From the NCBI RefSeq assembly GCF_901933205.1, contig NC_044585.1, positions 8,804,001-8,868,000 on the forward strand: 64,000 nucleotides of DNA. The letters are read 5' to 3'. Below the pieces are notes generated by a model that was not told the origin of the DNA, did no database searches, and saw only the letters and a program-made list of their open reading frames with translations. A program made the translations under genes and the position numbers. Shown here piece after piece: positions 26,301 to 36,565 of the stretch; positions within the stretch are counted from its first letter, which is position 1, and every line of letters begins with the position of its first letter. This DNA comes from Camarhynchus parvulus. Its lineage: Eukaryota; Chordata; Aves; Passeriformes; Thraupidae.

Positions 26301-26529
26301 CAATGAAAAGTACACCTCTGCACCATTTCAGTAATGTAAGCCCAGAGTTACACTGTGTTGTGTTCATGCCCTAAGGATTTGTAACTCTCTTGAGCCTATT
26401 AGAGCTCAGTCTCAGAACAGCCCCCGAGCTCAGGCTGGAGCCGTGTGCTGTTAGAATAACCGGATCCTTGGAGATGGCCACAGTGCCCAGCTCTGCCGGT
26501 AGCCCCAGCCCTGGCAGCGACAGGAAAAG
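20399..26529. other. Intron, no gene; one CR1 scrap
   Basis: AT-rich to neutral intronic DNA. A degraded CR1 3' scrap is at about 21930-21990. Composition rises in GC from about 26400 towards the CpG island. No exon is identified on either strand. Confidence 0.55.
21930..21990 (+). mobile_element. Degraded CR1 3' end
   Basis: GGGTGATTGTTTCAGGTCCC, then TCCCAACTGGAACTCTTCTA and TTCTAAGGATCT resemble the last 60 bp of CR1. It is too diverged to assign a subfamily. Confidence 0.55.
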
Positions 26530-26597
26530 AGCGTGAACACAGGGCAGAGCTGGGGCTGCACAGCCCTTCCTGCTGCGGCACCGCCGCTGCTCCGTGT

Positions 26598-26765
26598 GCC
26601 CGGACGCAGGGGGCTGTCCCCGTGTGCCCCTGACATGGGGGGCTGTCCCCGTGCCCGGACACCGGGGCTGTCCCCGTGCCGGTGCCACCCGGGCTGTCCC
26701 CGTGCCCGGACACCGGGGCTGTCCCCGTGTGCCGGTGCCACCCGGGCTGTTCCCGTGCCGGGTGA
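26598..26765. repeat. GC-rich minisatellite, about 51-53 bp period
   Basis: GGGCTGTCCCCGTGCCCGGA and CACCGGGGCTGTCCCCGTGC, followed by CGGTGCCACCC, recur from 26640, 26691 and 26744, with a more diverged copy to the left. The half units (GGGCTGTCCCCGTG) are themselves related, so the array is a repeat of a roughly 25-bp element. It sits at the upstream edge of the CpG island, about 400 bp before the candidate first exon. Confidence 0.85.
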
Positions 26766-26846
26766 CACCGACAGGGGGCGCAAGAGCCGCTCCCGCTCGC
26801 AGCGCCCCCTGCCGGCCCGGTGCGTCCGTGCCCGCTCGCGTGCGGC

Positions 26847-26880
26847 GGGGGGCGGGGCCGGGCGCGCGGCGGGGGCGGGG
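26847..26880 (+). promoter_or_regulatory. Pair of GC boxes (Sp/KLF-type sites)
   Basis: GGGGGGCGGGG at 26847-26857 and GGGGGCGGGG at 26871-26880 are both perfect Sp1-type GC boxes, 24 bp apart, followed by further GGCGGGGCC elements near 27101. They lie about 320-350 bp upstream of the candidate start codon. Confidence 0.65.
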
Positions 26881-27167
26881 CCGGGCGGGCGCCGCCCCTG
26901 AGCTGCCGCGCGCCGGGCGGGCCGGGCCGGGGCCGTGTCCTGGTTCGGGTCTCGCCGCCCGCGATGCGCCCGGGAGCGGCCGCGCCCCGCGGGCCCCGGG
27001 CGTGACCGGTGCGGGCGGAGCCGCCGGCTGGGCACAGCCCCCGCCCATGGCCCGCGCGGCCGGGCCGGCTGCTGTCCCGCGGGACGCGGCGCGGGCCTGG
27101 CGGCGGGGCCGGGCAGCATGACCGCGGGCTGCGGCCCCGCTGCGCCCGCCGCCCCAGCGCCACCTTG

Positions 27168-27197
27168 ATGCTGCACGTCCCCGCTCTACAAATATGA
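27168..27197 (+). other. Ten-codon upstream ORF overlapping the candidate start codon
   Basis: The ATG at 27168 opens a frame MLHVPALQI that ends with the TGA at 27195-27197. That stop overlaps the ATG at 27194 and abuts a second ATG at 27197 (sequence ATATGATGA). If the transcript starts upstream of 27168, the overlap of stop and start would allow termination-reinitiation to set the level of the alternative protein. This is inferred from sequence only. Confidence 0.4.
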
Positions 27198-27220
27198 TGA
27201 AATGGCAGCCCCGGAAGAAG
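27194..27220 (+). CDS. TTC28: Candidate alternative first coding exon of TTC28
   Basis: ATG ATG followed by seven codons (MMKWQPRKK) runs straight into the donor AAG/GTGAGT at 27220/27221. The exon ends in phase 0, and the next TTC28 exon (58561) begins in phase 0, so the junction would read PRKK/AYFRQGV. The resulting protein would lack TPR1 and TPR2 and start at TPR3. Both ATGs have A at -3. A second ATG at 27202, with G at -3 and G at +4, gives MAAPEE plus one base (phase 1), which would fit only the exon at 60306. The location at the end of a CpG island supports a real 5' exon, but splicing to TTC28 is inferred and the 5' boundary is unknown. It could also belong to a non-coding transcript. 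Confidence 0.5.
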
Positions 27221-27564
27221 GTGAGTGCCGGCAGGGTCCGCCCCGCTCCCTCGGCGCTGCCCTGGCCCCGGCGGGAGCTGCAGCCGCCGCTCGGTGCCGC
27301 GGGCGGGGTGCGGGCGGCGCTCGGGCCGCGCCCCGGCACGGCCGCGGCTCCCGGTGCCCGCGGAGGGCCCGCGCCGGGCGGTGCGCGGGGTCCGTGCGCG
27401 GGGTCCGAGCGGGGCCGCGGCCAGGACGCTGTTCCGTGGCGCTTGGCAGTGCGTTTTATGGATATTCTTTGAAGGGAAAACCCAGCAAAGCGAGTGGGCT
27501 GTGCCGCCCCTCTGCGGCAGTGACCCTTTGCTCCTGGCAGCTGTGGACTATTAAACTTTTTATT

Positions 27565-27630
27565 TTCCTTTTTTTTTTTTTTCCATTTTAGTTTTTTGTT
27601 TGGTTTTTTGGTTGGTTTTTTTTTTTTTTC
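27565..27630. repeat. Interrupted poly(T) tracts
   Basis: Long T runs broken by TCC, GG and GTTTGG lie just downstream of the CpG island. They look like simple sequence; no adjoining retroposon body is recognised on either side. Confidence 0.7.
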
Positions 27631-29560
27631 GTTTGGGAAAGCCTGCTTGAACCAGCAGGGCTCCTTCTGTGGCATGTTGTGTGATACTGTGTCTTACATC
27701 AGGGAAGAAATAGGAATCATATGTGAAAGGCATGAGAGTGTCTCTGGCTGTGAGTGTGAGACGCGAATAAACGGTGTTAGACTGTCCTGGTTGGAACGTG
27801 CCTTGTGCCACTGCAGCTCCGGCTGATCACTCAGGCTTTGTACACGGGTACCTCATCTCTTTTCAGCTAATCTGAAGCTGTTCCTTCAGTTTTTTTTCAA
27901 GCAAGTGATTGTACCTAGTGAGAGGAGTTCTTATTTCAAGTCATTGTCTCATAAGAAGGATAAACAGATGACAGTCAAGCTTGGTGGGAGTGTTGGTGCA
28001 TTTTTCAGGTCCCTCTGTGCCTTCTTTCAAACTGGTTTTAAGATGTCTACAAGCTGTAGGTTTTTAAATGTCTGTTTTTACTATTTTCAAGTGAATGTGC
28101 AGTCACTCCTGTGGTTACGGCTGTGGAAACCCCTCCAGGCCATGGTTACAGCTGTATTGACTGAACCACTGAAATATTATTCTTGGCTGTTGGCTGGACT
28201 CCTCGGCTCTGGAAGATTCTGTTCAGAGTGTCAGGATTCACTCGGCAGTATTGGCTCACCCACTTACGCTTAAATCACCATGTCAGATGGTTATTTTTTT
28301 TCTCCGCATTATTGTCTGTGTCCAAATCGAGTTGATTTTGGGCAACCAAATTTGATTGTGTAGAGGGTACACGAGACAGCTGAACTTCTCTGAACTGTCA
28401 GGCTTGTCTGAGCAAAAAATAATTCCTGTTCCTGATGTGATGTGATGCAAACTGTGTTCGTGTTGGAGTAGGTTGTGTGTTCAGCTGTAGTCCCAGGGAA
28501 TCTCAGCAGAGGTTCTTCAGTCTGAGCTGCCAGCAGCCTCATGTGAGCACGGCTGGGATTTCTGCTGGCCCGGTGCCCTTGCAGTGCTGCCGTCATGTGC
28601 TGCTCGCAGCAGCCTCAGGAAAGGGGCTGTGCAGACCATGCAGGAGGTTCTGCTGCCCCAGGTCTGAGTGGCACAGAAAATGAGACAGGGCAGCACTCAG
28701 TGGCACCACAGCCCCTGGTACTGCTGGTCCTTTCCTCAAGTGACTTCCGAGAAGTCATTCCCTGCCTTGTCCCCATTAGAATACCCAAATAAGAGCTGAA
28801 TGCATGTGCTGCTTCACTGAATCGGGAGTCTCCCTTGATTTATTTATTTATACTTGTGTTCTTTTGCTTTACCCATGTTTTTCTTCTTAAATGTTTAAAG
28901 TGTTTTGCTCATTGAGAGCTGTTTGCTTTCACAGCTGTGAAACGGTGCTGTGTAGAATCTCATGCAGTTTATTAGTCCTGTGTGTAACCCTGGAGTATGC
29001 TCCTTTGTCTGGTGACTCACAGATACAGCTATTGCCTGGAATGTGCAACCAGTTCTCTTGCTGTATAGAATGCGAAAAACTGAATTTGCTTGTGGCTGAA
29101 ATGCTCCTGTTGTAAACCATGTGTGTTTTTAAATTTAAAAAATTACTGTTGTTTACTGATTTTTTCCCACAAGCATCAGAGCTAATAAAGACTCTTTTCC
29201 TGTGCACCCTGGTGTCTCACCTCTGGCTCCACTTCCTTCCAGGTTCCTCCTGCATCTTTGTCTTCTAGTGCAGAGCAAGGTCCATGCTGGCCAAGTGCCC
29301 TGGGATGCAGGCACTGGGCCCAGGAGCCAGGGGCTGCCAGTGCAGTGTGTGAGTCTGTTGCCTTGGGAAGTCAGGCTGGAATTCCAGCATGAGCCATCCC
29401 CTGCCTTTGGGTGAGCACAACTGCACTGACAGCATCTCAGGAGCCAGGAATGATACAGGGTCTGGCTGCAGCCATGACTGATTCGTTACATTGATCATAT
29501 TCTTTGAAAAGCATAAAATCAGTCATGTCAGTGTGTTCAGCAGCTCAGTTTTTAGGAATT
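27631..29560. other. Intron downstream of the CpG island, nothing recognised
   Basis: Neutral to AT-rich DNA without a recognisable exon or repeat. Composition falls back quickly to the intron average after about 27450. Confidence 0.5.
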
Positions 29561-29960
29561 TCATAGAATTGTTATGTTTGGACGCCAAGTCCAGCTGTCA
29601 GCCCTGGATCACCATGTTCACCACTAAAGCATGTACCCCAGTGCCACATCCACATGGATTTGAACATTTACAGGGATGATGACTCCACCACTACCCTGGG
29701 CAGCCTTGCCAGGGCTGGACAACTCTTTGCATGAAGCAATTTTCAGTAATATCCAGCTAAACCTTCCCTGGTACAACTTGAGGCCATTTCCTCTTGTCCT
29801 GTCATTTGTTACTCAGGAGAATAACCCCCAGGTGGCTACAGCCTCCTTTCAGGGAGTTGTAGGGAGGGAGAAGATACCCTCTGAGCCTCCCCAACTCCTG
29901 CAGCTGCTCCTCATCAGATTTGCTCCAGACCCTTCATCAGCTCTGTTCCCTTCTCTGATG
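29561..29960 (-). mobile_element. CR1 LINE fragment of about 400 bp, antisense
   Basis: The + strand shows the reverse of a CR1 3' part. It begins near CATAGAATTGTTATG, with GGATGATGACTCCACCACTA, CCCTGGGCAGCCTTGCCAGG, TTGAGGCCATTTCCTCTTGT, CCTCCTTTCAGGGAGTTGTA and GCTCCTCATCAGATTTGCTC in the CR1 order. It is the longest CR1 copy in the window, moderately diverged, and the right end is approximate. The open frame across it is a repeat artefact. Confidence 0.92.
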
Positions 29961-31716
29961 ACCTCTTCCACGATCTTCTCTGGCACTGAGGGCATGCTGA
30001 CAGTTTTGTAGTTCTGGAACTAAATCTTTCCCTTATCAAAACCTCTTTTTGAAGCTTCCTTTGGCTTCAGGGTACAGTTTGCTGGCAGAGCCATGTGTGC
30101 TGCCCACAGGATGCTGGCTCAAGTGGCTCCCTCAGTGAATTGGTGATTTTTGCTGGATCCCATTGCCCTGGACTTGCCTTGGGCTGCTCTGACTTGTTGT
30201 TGGCCAGGCTTTGCTGCAGCCTCTGGGCTAAGGGGAGAGAAAAGAATGGTGTGGATGGTGGTGTGGTCGTGTTTGCTGATGCAGAATAGTGAATCTATGG
30301 ATAATGATAAAAATATCATTATAATTGTGAGTGCCTGATGGGGTGCTGGAGTTCAGGTGAGAGCGCTTTTTTCCAAACTGTTCAAGCCAGCAAGTTGTAT
30401 GAAGTGGTGCTTCATGTTTATGAAATGTACCTTGTTTATGTGTAGGAGCAGTGTGGGAAATTCTGCCTGCTTGAGTCTGGTAACAGCAGCTGGTTTAGAT
30501 ACTAAACAAAATTACACAGAGGAGTCAATTGCTAATCAATGCTGTGACTAAATGCCGGACAAAACCTGAACTGACTGTGGTGGGTGTGGATGTCATGAAG
30601 CATTCAGTAAATCATCAATAGCAACACAGGGCTGAGCTGAGCTATCCCTTTGTTTCCGACTGCCACAAGTTAGGCATATTTACCAAGAACATTTCTGTAA
30701 GAAGATTCATTCATGTGTAATGCCTCTGTGTACAAACAGCTTCTTCAGTTTTCCTGGAGTACAGAAGAAAATATGCTCTTAGTAAATTCATGCAAATCTC
30801 ATTATCTCTCTGCCATAAGTTACTGTCTTGGAGATCTGTATTTGTTTTTTGAAATCTGAATGTGTACATTATGGTATGTCCAAGTCCTCTGTTTGCATTT
30901 TCAGTATGTGCTGGAGACTGGATTAGTGCATTTCATCTTGGTCACTGTGTAATAGTAGGATCCAAAAGCTCAGATTTATGTTTTTTTTTCTTGTAATCTG
31001 TAACTTTGTGCCACCATTCCTGGCTCCATCTGTTCCTGCTGCTACTGAATCTGGGCACACACATCATGTTCTCCATGGGAGAGGAGCTGTTTTCTTGCTG
31101 TGCCATTTGGAGCTGAAGTGGGGTTGAATGGGAGTGTTTGGGTTCCTGGGACAACCTCTGTTATTGACTAGAAACAATGAAATACCTTTTTGTGACCTTG
31201 TTCTTGTCAGTAATGATGTCTGTGTGACTCTTACAAGCAAGCACTGTGGGGAATCTACGGTGATTGCAATCTGTATTGTACTGCAGCTAAAATGTCACAG
31301 GCTGTAGAGTCCTTTTCCATGGGGAATGGAATGGGCAGGCTCCTGGGTGGGCCATTGGTGTAAAAGTCACTTTTTCACTCTCTCCTGTGGGGTGAAACGG
31401 ATTATGCTGTGGAAAAGGACTGGGGAATGCTTGCAAGGCTGATCATTCCAGCAAAGGAGCATGAGCTTAGCTGACCTTGGTGTCCTTCTCTGGGCAGGTT
31501 GGCAGGTGATGGGCAGCACTGGGATTGGTTGCATGAGGATTTATTGATGTGCCAAATACCATGATTTTTCTAAGCTGGAAAATCAAACTGATTTTCTATA
31601 ATTCTGTTCATATTAGGTGAAAATAAGCAAATTAATTTTTTAAAAAATATTTTCCCCCCTTTTTCTTCTTTTCCTTTCTCACCCTTGCTTCTTTCCCTGC
31701 TTTCATAACTGACAGT

Positions 31717-31776
31717 TATCAGAGGAGTATTCACTCCTCTGATAGGATATAGAATAGGAGCTTTCCTATTCTATAT
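31717..31776. repeat. Two adjacent perfect hairpins, each with a 4-nt loop
   Basis: Hairpin 1 has a 12-bp stem (TATCAGAGGAGT at 31717-31728, its exact complement at 31733-31744) and loop ATTC. Hairpin 2 has a 13-bp stem (ATATAGAATAGGA at 31747-31759, its exact complement at 31764-31776) and loop GCTT. Only GG separates them. Neither is simple sequence. Confidence 0.95.
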
Positions 31777-32803
31777 TTTAAGAGACTTTTAAAATCTCAA
31801 TCTACCCTCTTATATGCTTAAATAAACAGAAAAGGATAGTATTCCTGACCTGTTAAATATTGCAGATCTTTTCCATTTAAGGCAATCCAGTCCTTGGCTC
31901 TGGAATGATGTTATGCCTGAATTCATAGTGATCTGAGCTGGTAATCTGTTGTTCTGCTGTGATGGACCAGTGTCCTGCCTTCCTCTTAACAATGACTGAA
32001 ATCAAAAAGCTTCTTTCAGAGAGGGGAGAGCATGAGGGCACCTCCTTGAGGGGGAGGCTGATTTGGTGGTTACAGGGCTGAATTGAATATTTCCAGTAGA
32101 AAAATCTGCAAAATCCTGATAGGTCTTACCCCATTTCCCAAATTTCTGTGATGAAATGTGCACTTTGTAACTAACAGTGCATTATCTAAGCTTTTTTATA
32201 TCTGATGAGAATTTCTATATCTTCACTTCCAGTCTTATGGGCATAGTAAGATACCTGACACCTGCTTGGTGTTGCAAGCTCTTTTTCTGTACTGTGTACA
32301 GCAAAGACCCAGCAACTTTTGAGGGGACAGTCCCCCAGAATGTTACCATTTTATCTCTTGCTATCAAATTGCTGTTGCCTTTCTCATCTCTTTGCTTCAG
32401 GATCTCCTGCTGTATGGATGATTGACTTTCACCTGTCTGTGACCATTTAGAGTCTTTGAGCACACTAAACACTCTTTGATAATACTGTTTATCTGTTGGG
32501 TCAGTCGTGAGCTCTGATAAACTTGCTCTGAAAACTTGTTCTGCAGTGTCTGGATGATGCTGTGCTTTGAGCAAGCTCAGCCCATCACTGCAGAAGATCA
32601 GTGAACACTGTGCTCCCCTTTCCACAGGCTTGGAGCAGGATGTTCTACTGTACTGCTGGAAGGCTGAATTGGGATATTATGGGATAACAGAGATGTATGG
32701 GGGCAGCAGCAGTCCAGTGGACTCTGCTCCCACAGCTGGTCACAAGAGATGTGGGATTGTACATATTTGCTGAAAAATGGTGAATAACTGACATTACATG
32801 TTC

Positions 32804-32865
32804 CTGACAGACATTTTCCTTATGCACAAGAAGAACAGCTGACAGACATTTTCCTTATGCACAAA
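32804..32865. repeat. 35-bp tandem duplication
   Basis: CTGACAGACATTTTCCTTAT followed by GCACAAGAAGAACAG is repeated directly from 32839, nearly perfect until about 32863, where the second copy diverges. Confidence 0.93.
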
Positions 32866-35395
32866 AGCAACAAATGCAAATATTAGTTTCTCGTAACCTC
32901 TGGTATTTTGTTTGCCTTTATACAGTTTTTGCAAATACTGGAGCAGCTGTTGCCATACTTGTCCTTATTGCCCAAAAAGGAATGCATATCCAAATGCTGT
33001 CTTGGAGCCTTTGATTCCCTCAGCAGAACAGAGCTGTATGTCCAATATGCAGTGCTATAACTGATCTTCCTTTGATGTAATCTGTGGATATGATCTATTC
33101 CTCTTCTTCTGCATGCACTTCTAAAAATCCATATATTTTAGGCTTTTATGAAAACCTAATTATAGGGTCATTAAGTAGGATTTGGTGATTCTTGTTAAGG
33201 TTATCAAAGATAGATGCATATTTTGGCAGAGCAGAAGCGTGGGTTAATCAATGTGATGGCAACATACAATTCACCAAGAAAAATATTCCTCCTCTGTTTC
33301 CTAAATAGAGCATTTGATGGGAATGTCCTCTGCAGTAAGTGCTGTACTGCAGAATTTCAGTGTAGAAGATAATTATTACTTGTAATTATGGAAATTTCTG
33401 CAAGAGAAATTGTTTGAATTTATTCCTGTTAGGAAATGGAATTGCTCTACTTGCAATATTTGAATCCTTTTAGATGATTAATGCAATCTTCCTTAATTCC
33501 TGTGTATGGGTCTTGTAACCTTCTGATACACCTAAAATCATCCCTTCAGTCCTACTCATCCATTTGAATTTGTACTAGAGCTTACTTTGGTTTAGAAGAA
33601 AAATCCATGACATGCACAAAGCTTCTCTTAAACTGGGTCTGTTACTTCAAGAGCTGACAAAAGAGGTTAAAAATGAGCATGAAGTTAGATGTAGGTGAGG
33701 GTGAAAGAAGAGGATGGGAGAGCTGGCTAAGGTCAGAACTTATCCCTTATAGCAAGGGTGCATGATATGTACATTGTACCTGCATTGCACCCTGGAGTCA
33801 TGTTGGATTTGTAAGCACTGTTCTGCACAGCTCATCATCTTGCTGTGATTGTACATGTTTGTCAGAGTTCTGTATTTGAATTGAACACTGGAAAATAATT
33901 TCATGATTTGAAGTCTTTCTGATTAGTTTCAATGTCACTTCACGATGTTTTGTGGAAAGAATGAAATCTTCAGCTGCCACATGATGTTAGTGCTTTTTAG
34001 TATATTTGTAACATTCTTCTCTGTGTTACTTTATTTAAGTAGAAATACCCTGCTCTGGTAAATCAACCCCTGTAATAGGGATTCCTGGGTCAATTTGTAA
34101 GAGAAGCAGCTGCTTGTATTGCTGAGTGTATTTAACTGGAACTTGGAATATTAGGTTGACAGGAGCAGCTAAGCATACAAATCTGAGAAAATACAGGCAA
34201 AATGAAATTGTAGAATTCCTTGATACAGGTTGGATGGACTGGTTCAGCCACAGAGTGTTTGGGAGGGAAAGCTTGTCTCTGGAGGAATGGAAAAGGATTC
34301 CCTATGTGAGGCAAACACAGTGGTTCATAACTGAGCCTAATGTGGGGTAACAGCAGAAGACCAGCGTAGAGGGATTTTTTGCAGAGATGCTGGTTTGAAA
34401 AGGTTTGGAGTAATGAGTAGGGAAATGCTCTCAGATTGCTTTCTCCTATGCTGCAAAACCCAGGGCTTTATGAATAATAAAATACCTGTCTGTGTCATCA
34501 GCTTAATTGGAACAATCTCTGAGACCATTACGCTTTGGTTAGCCACAGTTAAAAGTGTCAGTAACATTCCTACTGGGATATTTATTAAAGCTGTATGGAT
34601 TATACTGTCAGCATAGCTTGGGTTTGTTCCCCAGGAGCACAGCTGCCTGGCCAGAGCTGCTCCCTGTTCATCCTGGGACAGGCTCTGATGCTGTGTAGAT
34701 CCTCCAGTTGCTGTGCTGCTTGGGAGTGACCCTTGGAAAGTGTGTTTGATTGCAGGGGGCTTGGCTTCTCAGCACCTCTCTGCCCTCTGAGCCTTGCTGG
34801 TACTGATGTGATTTTTGGTTTTTTTTTTCTTTTTGGATAGACAGTAATAAGCCATGTTTAAAAAAAAAACAACAGCTGCTTTTCTCCCATTATATAAAAA
34901 TACAGGTCTTCGTGTCAGAGTTACTTATTGTTTCTTTTATTCTTGTTTTTATTATTTAGTAGCTTACTACATTTAATGGAGTAAATGAGGATTGTGAGAT
35001 GAACGTAAGTGTGACAACTTTTTGCAAGCTATGATTACATGCTTTCCAGGGCAGCACTAACAATTCAGTGCCTACAGCTATTTGAATAACCCAGATATAG
35101 GCTTGTATAGTTTCTTGCCTACATTGAAACAAAATTGCACAGCTGAGGTGGGAATGTTTATGGGCTAGACTAGTCTGAGACTCTGAAAAAGAATTGAGTG
35201 TGGTGGCTTCAGTTGCAAATAATTTCTGTCCTTTTAATGGAAAGCAGTTTGTAGAAGCACTTTCTGTGGTTACTGTACAAGTGATTGAATCTTTCCTTGG
35301 ACACAAGCTGCTGTTTGTCCTGCCACGGAGCAGCAGAGCAGTTGGGTATTGCAGTGGTGGTTCGAGCTGAGCTGGAGCTGGCACCTCACGAGCTG

Positions 35396-35537
35396 GGCAG
35401 GTTCTGCAGCCTGGGCTCAGGGGTGTTTGGAGGGGGCAGGTTCTGCAGCCTGGGCTCAGGGGTGTTTGGAGGGGGCAGGTTCTGCAGCCTGGGCTCAGGG
35501 GTGTTTGGAGGGGGCAGGTTCTGCAGCCTGGGCTCAG
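35396..35537. repeat. 39-bp minisatellite, about 3.6 copies
   Basis: The unit GGCAGGTTCTGCAGCCTGGG plus CTCAGGGGTGTTTGGAGGG begins at 35396, 35435, 35474 and 35513, essentially without mismatch. Because 39 is a multiple of 3, repetitive open frames appear on both strands; these are not genes. The high identity suggests variable copy number. Confidence 0.96.
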
Positions 35538-36360
35538 TGCTGCAGTGGTGGACATGCATAGAATTTGGTAGCCAAGATTCTTCTGGCGCAGGGTCCAAAG
35601 GGATTGTGCAGGTCTGGGAGCTGTTGCCACCTCGGATTAATCGAGATGTTGTGTATTTGTAAAGAAGCATACCAGATTGTATTCTGAAATAAAAAGCCAT
35701 CAAAGGGATAAAACCAACTGTCTGACCTCCTGGTAAACCATGCTGTTTTTCTTTTAGATTTCTTTGTATTTTACTTTGTACTTTGCCATTACTCTTTCCT
35801 TTTCTGATTATCTTGTAACCTGTCAGGTGAGGATATCAGCTCATCTACTGTGAAACCCAAGTCTGGAATGGAAGGAAAGGCAATTCCTTTGGTACTCTGG
35901 CGACTGTGCTCATTTCTCTGACAAACCTCCTCTGCTGTGACTTCCTTCAGCAAACACTATTTAGACAGGCTGTCCTATATGGATGGCTGCAAGAGTCTAT
36001 TCTGCCCTCTCTTAAAGTGGAATCACACCTAAGCAAGCATGAATTAACCTCCATAAAACATTCAACTATTTTTACTCTTAAGTGGCAGGAAGGACGGACT
36101 TAACTGATACATAAAATATCCAGCTGTGTTATTCATGTTAATTAGGCCTTTGCAGAGACTCTTATGACTTGGCACCATCCCATTTTCCATAGAAATGTTA
36201 CTCTGTTATGGTTGGAGAGCCCTTTCATGAATTTCTGGGTTCTGAGTATTAGCTCTTGCTCAGATGCAGACTTGTGACAAGGATATCTGGGCACAGAAAC
36301 ACCTTTGCCAGTCTCTCACATCATGTAATGCAAACCACAGCTTCCCCCTCCTCAGACTTG

Positions 36361-36565
36361 CTAGAAATTCTTCCATGTGGGAGTGCTGAGGCTCTGGCAC
36401 AGGGTGCCCAGAGCAGCTGTGGCTTCCCCATCCCTGGAGGTGTCCCAGGGCCAGGTTGGATGGGGTTTGGAGCAAACTGGGCTAGTGGAAGGTGTCCCTG
36501 CCCATGGCAGGGGGTGGAACAGGATGGGCTTTAATGTCCAAACCATAGAACCAGTGGTTCTGTGA
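36361..36565 (+). mobile_element. CR1 LINE, 3' end, sense
   Basis: AGAAATTCTTCCATGTGGGA, then GAGGCTCTGGCACAGGGTGC, CCAGGTTGGATGGGGTTTGG, GGAAGGTGTCCCTGCCCATG and a mutated end around GGTTCTGTGAA. This is the typical CR1 3' end, moderately diverged. Confidence 0.93.

Larger units (their letters stand above)
26530..27440 (+). promoter_or_regulatory. TTC28: Intragenic CpG island, candidate internal promoter
   Basis: In an otherwise CpG-poor AT-rich intron this block is strongly GC-rich and dense in CpG, with peaks such as GGGCGCGCGGCGGGGGCGGG and GGGGCCGCGGCC. It contains perfect GC boxes (26847-26857 and 26871-26880). No TATA box is seen. It ends at a splice donor (27220/27221) preceded by a short ORF, the usual layout of a CpG-island promoter with its first exon. 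The nearest compatible downstream exon on the + strand is TTC28 at 58561. An antisense or non-coding transcript starting here is also possible. Long ORFs in the island on both strands are compositional. Confidence 0.8.
29961..35395. other. Intron, no gene
   Basis: AT-rich intron. Structured items are the double hairpin at 31717-31776 and the 35-bp duplication at 32804-32865. No coding exon is recognised. Confidence 0.5.

Noticed and set aside
26371..27675. Open frame of 434 codons on the minus strand, and others in the CpG island
   Set aside because: Low-complexity Ala/Pro/Gly/Arg composition explained by GC-rich DNA and the minisatellite; frames are open on both strands; no domain resemblance.
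29676..30011. Open frame of 111 codons
   Set aside because: It lies on antisense CR1 LINE sequence.
34956..35703. Repetitive open frames on both strands over the 39-bp array
   Set aside because: Same cause: array periodicity. No start context, splice sites or family match.
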